Below are positions 62,117 through 64,000 of a stretch of DNA of 64,000 nucleotides, piece after piece. Below the pieces are notes generated by a model, which was not told where the DNA came from, did not search any database, and worked only from the letters and a program-made list of their open reading frames with translations. Location: positions 310,001 to 374,000 of the forward strand of contig NC_019957.1 of assembly GCF_000328565.1 (NCBI RefSeq), given 5' to 3'. The stretch is from Mycobacterium sp. JS623 (GTDB lineage Bacteria; Actinomycetota; Actinomycetes; Mycobacteriales; Mycobacteriaceae). Made by a program: the position numbers and the translations under genes. Positions within the stretch are counted from its first letter, which is position 1; every line of letters starts with the position of its first letter.

Positions 62117-63427
62117 GTGTTCTCGGAGACGCGCTATGCGATGAACGGGGACTTGTGTGTCGCCTATCGCACCTCGCCCGAGGGTCCCTGCGACATTGTG
62201 TTCGTCTCTAACTGGTATACAAACTGTGAGGTCTTTCCGGAGCTGCCATCGCTTCAAGGATGGGTCGAGGCGATGACATCGCTCGGTCGGCTAATCTTCT
62301 TCGACCAGCCCGGCACCGGAGCGTCCGATCCCACGACATCGGCCGCACTGCCAACCTTGGAGCAATGGGCTGACAGCATCACCGCCGTGCTTGACGATCT
62401 CGGGAGTCGTGAAACAGTCCTCGTCGCGATCGACGGGGCAGTCGCGACAGCGGCCTTGTTCGCAGCAACACATCCGTCCCGCACCACCGCACTCGTCGTG
62501 ATCGAAGGCTACGCAGATGCGGGAGACAGCCCCCCGTCGCTTAGAGAGGAAGTTCTCCCTGCGTTTGTCGACATGTGGCGTACAGCAGAGTTCCAGCATC
62601 TATTCAACCCGGACATGCCGTGGAACGAGGAGATCCGGGCAGCGTGGGCACGACATAATCGCCTCGCGGCAAGCCCAGGAACCGTTGCTCTCATGCTGCC
62701 TCTTGTGGCTGAATTGAACGTGCGCGCGATCCTTCCCGCCGTCTCCGTGCCCACCCTTGTCCTCCAGCACGCCGACGACCCACTGATCACACCCGCAATG
62801 GGCAAGGATGTCGCCGATCACATACCGGCCGCGAAATACGTTGAGCTGCCTGGGCGCAACATTTTCCACGTCGTCGAACCGTGGCGGGATTCCTTCCGGG
62901 AGATCGCCGAGTTTCTCACCGGTCACCAGGCCGACGTGGCCGATGATCGGGTTCTTGCCACGGTGCTTTTCACCGACATTGTGGACTCGACGCGCCGGGC
63001 AGCGGAGGTGGGTGACCGTGACTGGCGTGCGTTGCTCGATGCGCACGACGCCGTCGTCCGATCTCAACTCGCCCGCTTTCGAGGTCGCGAGGTAAGCACT
63101 TCGGGAGACAGCTTCCTCGCGATGTTCGACGGCCCCCAACGAGCGATCCGTTGCGCCATGGCGATCCGCGACGCGGTGCAGTCGCTCGGCATCCAGGTGC
63201 GGGCCGGGTTGCACACCGGCGAGTGCGAAGTTCGCGGTGATGACATCGGCGGCATCGCGGTACACATTGGCGCACGGGTGAGCGCTCTGGCCGGACCGAA
63301 CGACGTGCTCGTGTCGAGCACGCTGCGCGATCTGGTGATCGGGTCAGGACTCGAGTTCGAAGACCGAGGCGATCACACGCTCAAAGGAGTGCCTGGCGAA
63401 TGGCGACTCTTCGCCGTCGCCCCGTAG
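62117..63427 (+). CDS. Alpha/beta-hydrolase-like/adenylate cyclase fusion (LipJ type), copy 2
   Basis: 436 residues, start exactly 1515 bases after copy 1. The cyclase halves are nearly identical; the hydrolase halves differ more, particularly around 150-165 (DAGDSPPSLREEVLPAFVDM versus the corresponding part of copy 1). The nucleophile elbow reads VAIDGAVATAA, again without Ser, while FFDQPGTGASDP and GRNIFHVVEPW are kept. Cyclase metal Asp residues in FTDIVDSTRRA are intact; REVSTSGDSF has the same Lys replacement. Divergence in the sensor with conserved output suggests different ligands. Confidence 0.9.
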   Translation: MFSETRYAMNGDLCVAYRTSPEGPCDIVFVSNWYTNCEVFPELPSLQGWVEAMTSLGRLIFFDQPGTGASDPTTSAALPTLEQWADSITAVLDDLGSRETVLVAIDGAVATAALFAATHPSRTTALVVIEGYADAGDSPPSLREEVLPAFVDMWRTAEFQHLFNPDMPWNEEIRAAWARHNRLAASPGTVALMLPLVAELNVRAILPAVSVPTLVLQHADDPLITPAMGKDVADHIPAAKYVELPGRNIFHVVEPWRDSFREIAEFLTGHQADVADDRVLATVLFTDIVDSTRRAAEVGDRDWRALLDAHDAVVRSQLARFRGREVSTSGDSFLAMFDGPQRAIRCAMAIRDAVQSLGIQVRAGLHTGECEVRGDDIGGIAVHIGARVSALAGPNDVLVSSTLRDLVIGSGLEFEDRGDHTLKGVPGEWRLFAVAP

Positions 63428-63809
63428 CCGCACTTACGGCGATAAGTCCCGGTGTACTTGTTCGGGCGTTTCTACCGCTGATCGAGTACCGCTGTGCGAC
63501 CGCCGGATTGCGGTAACAACCCGCGCCTACCGGCCCTGCGCCAGCGGATGCCTGCCCACCTCCGTTACCAGTGTCAGCCACGTGTTCACTGCCCCACGGG
63601 ACGGGGTGGACCGCCCCACCGATGGTCTCTGGTCGGTGGGACGGGATGGGTGCGCTATTGCTGCGCGGATGGATCAATGTCGGTGCGTATGTGGGGTTCT
63701 CGATAACCGTAGATGGTGACCGTGCGGGAAGCCCTTGTGGGACAGTCGTCGCGGTGCCTGTGACCGGTGAGAAATCCCTCGCCAGGACCCTTCGCGAGAA
63801 TCACTTGCG
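63428..63809. other. Gap with possible small gene
   Basis: A plus-strand frame ending at 63813 (for example INVGAYVGFSITVDGDRAGS from ATG 63646 or earlier) is plausible but has no ribosome site or known family. Confidence 0.35.
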
Positions 63810-64000
63810 GTGAGTGAGACATCCCAGACGTTGACCGATTTCCTTGGCGCGCTCGCTTTCTACCCGGCGAATGCGGTTGTTGTCGGGAGGCGATGGCTGG
63901 AGAGTCGGGCGAAAGATGAGGAGATCGGCGGCGAAGGTGAAGGCGACAATTTGGACGTCGCCCCCGTAGGCGGCATGAATGGTGAAGGTGATGATTCCGC
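63810..64000 (+). CDS. Possible gene start, runs off the window
   Basis: GTG 63810 overlaps a TGA of the preceding open frame (GTGA) and opens a frame to the window end (MSETSQTLTDFLGALAFYPA, then Gly/Glu/Asp-rich). Only about 63 codons are visible; family unknown. A minus-strand alternative reading is also open, so this is tentative. Confidence 0.35.
   Translation, partial: MSETSQTLTDFLGALAFYPANAVVVGRRWLESRAKDEEIGGEGEGDNLDVAPVGGMNGEGDDS

Overview
The window reads as chromosomal DNA of a Mycobacterium: high GC with strong G/C third-codon bias, GTG and leaderless starts, a remnant of an mce operon, an F420-type LLM oxidoreductase, a Ddn-like nitroreductase, a LipJ-like hydrolase/cyclase pair, an ECF transporter with the mycobacterial S-component/double-ATPase fusion, and short secreted proteins of the usual mycobacterial type. 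No rRNA, intact tRNA, complete insertion sequence or CRISPR array is visible.

Layout. 1-9400 is a detoxification or xenobiotic neighbourhood: TetR regulators, an aldo/keto reductase with an ABM monooxygenase, an epoxide hydrolase, an SDR, SnoaL/NTF2-like proteins, an alpha/beta hydrolase, an SRPBCC protein and an LLM oxidoreductase. Two divergent TetR/SnoaL modules share one operator sequence, and the TetR of one has decayed. 9400-18550 holds a lipoprotein phosphohydrolase, an mce fossil, a TetR with paired operator repeats beside a Ddn-like enzyme, an SDR, a broken haloalkane dehalogenase, a rhodanese, and three of the four copies of a small dispersed repeat with regularly spaced sites. 18550-26650 has a 1004-residue secreted YVTN beta-propeller protein, a papain-like peptidase, a DUF347 membrane protein, and fossils of a conjugation coupling ATPase, another large ATPase, a cyclase and IS21 istB.

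26650-36720 is regulatory: P450, a 1102-residue cyclase/ATPase/LuxR protein, a deaminase, an OmpR-type two-component system with a small exported Pro-rich protein, and a frameshifted FHA-PP2C phosphatase. 36720-40650 is accessory DNA: a LysG fossil, a zinc-binding small protein with an intact TraD/TraG-like coupling ATPase (full-length paralogue of the fossil at 21852), and an XRE/nucleotidyltransferase toxin-antitoxin pair whose toxin is frameshifted. 40800-48420 is housekeeping or transport: DUF4331, EamA transporter with a divergent CGNR regulator, ECF transporter, saccharopine-dehydrogenase-like protein.

48434-57679 is the most coherent uncharacterised locus: three tightly overlapping gene pairs encode an FAD amine-oxidase/desaturase-like enzyme with a cyclase-AAA-TPR regulator, two unknown proteins, and a beta-rich unknown with a trans-polyprenyl diphosphate synthase. 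It looks like a signal-regulated isoprenoid pathway. A large serine integrase without other phage genes sits 1 bp from its end. The window closes with a small secreted protein and a tandem duplication of leaderless alpha/beta-hydrolase-cyclase fusions in which the hydrolase nucleophile is missing from both copies.

A theme of the whole window is gene decay: about fifteen truncated or frameshifted genes lie between intact ones, several of them conjugation or plasmid functions.
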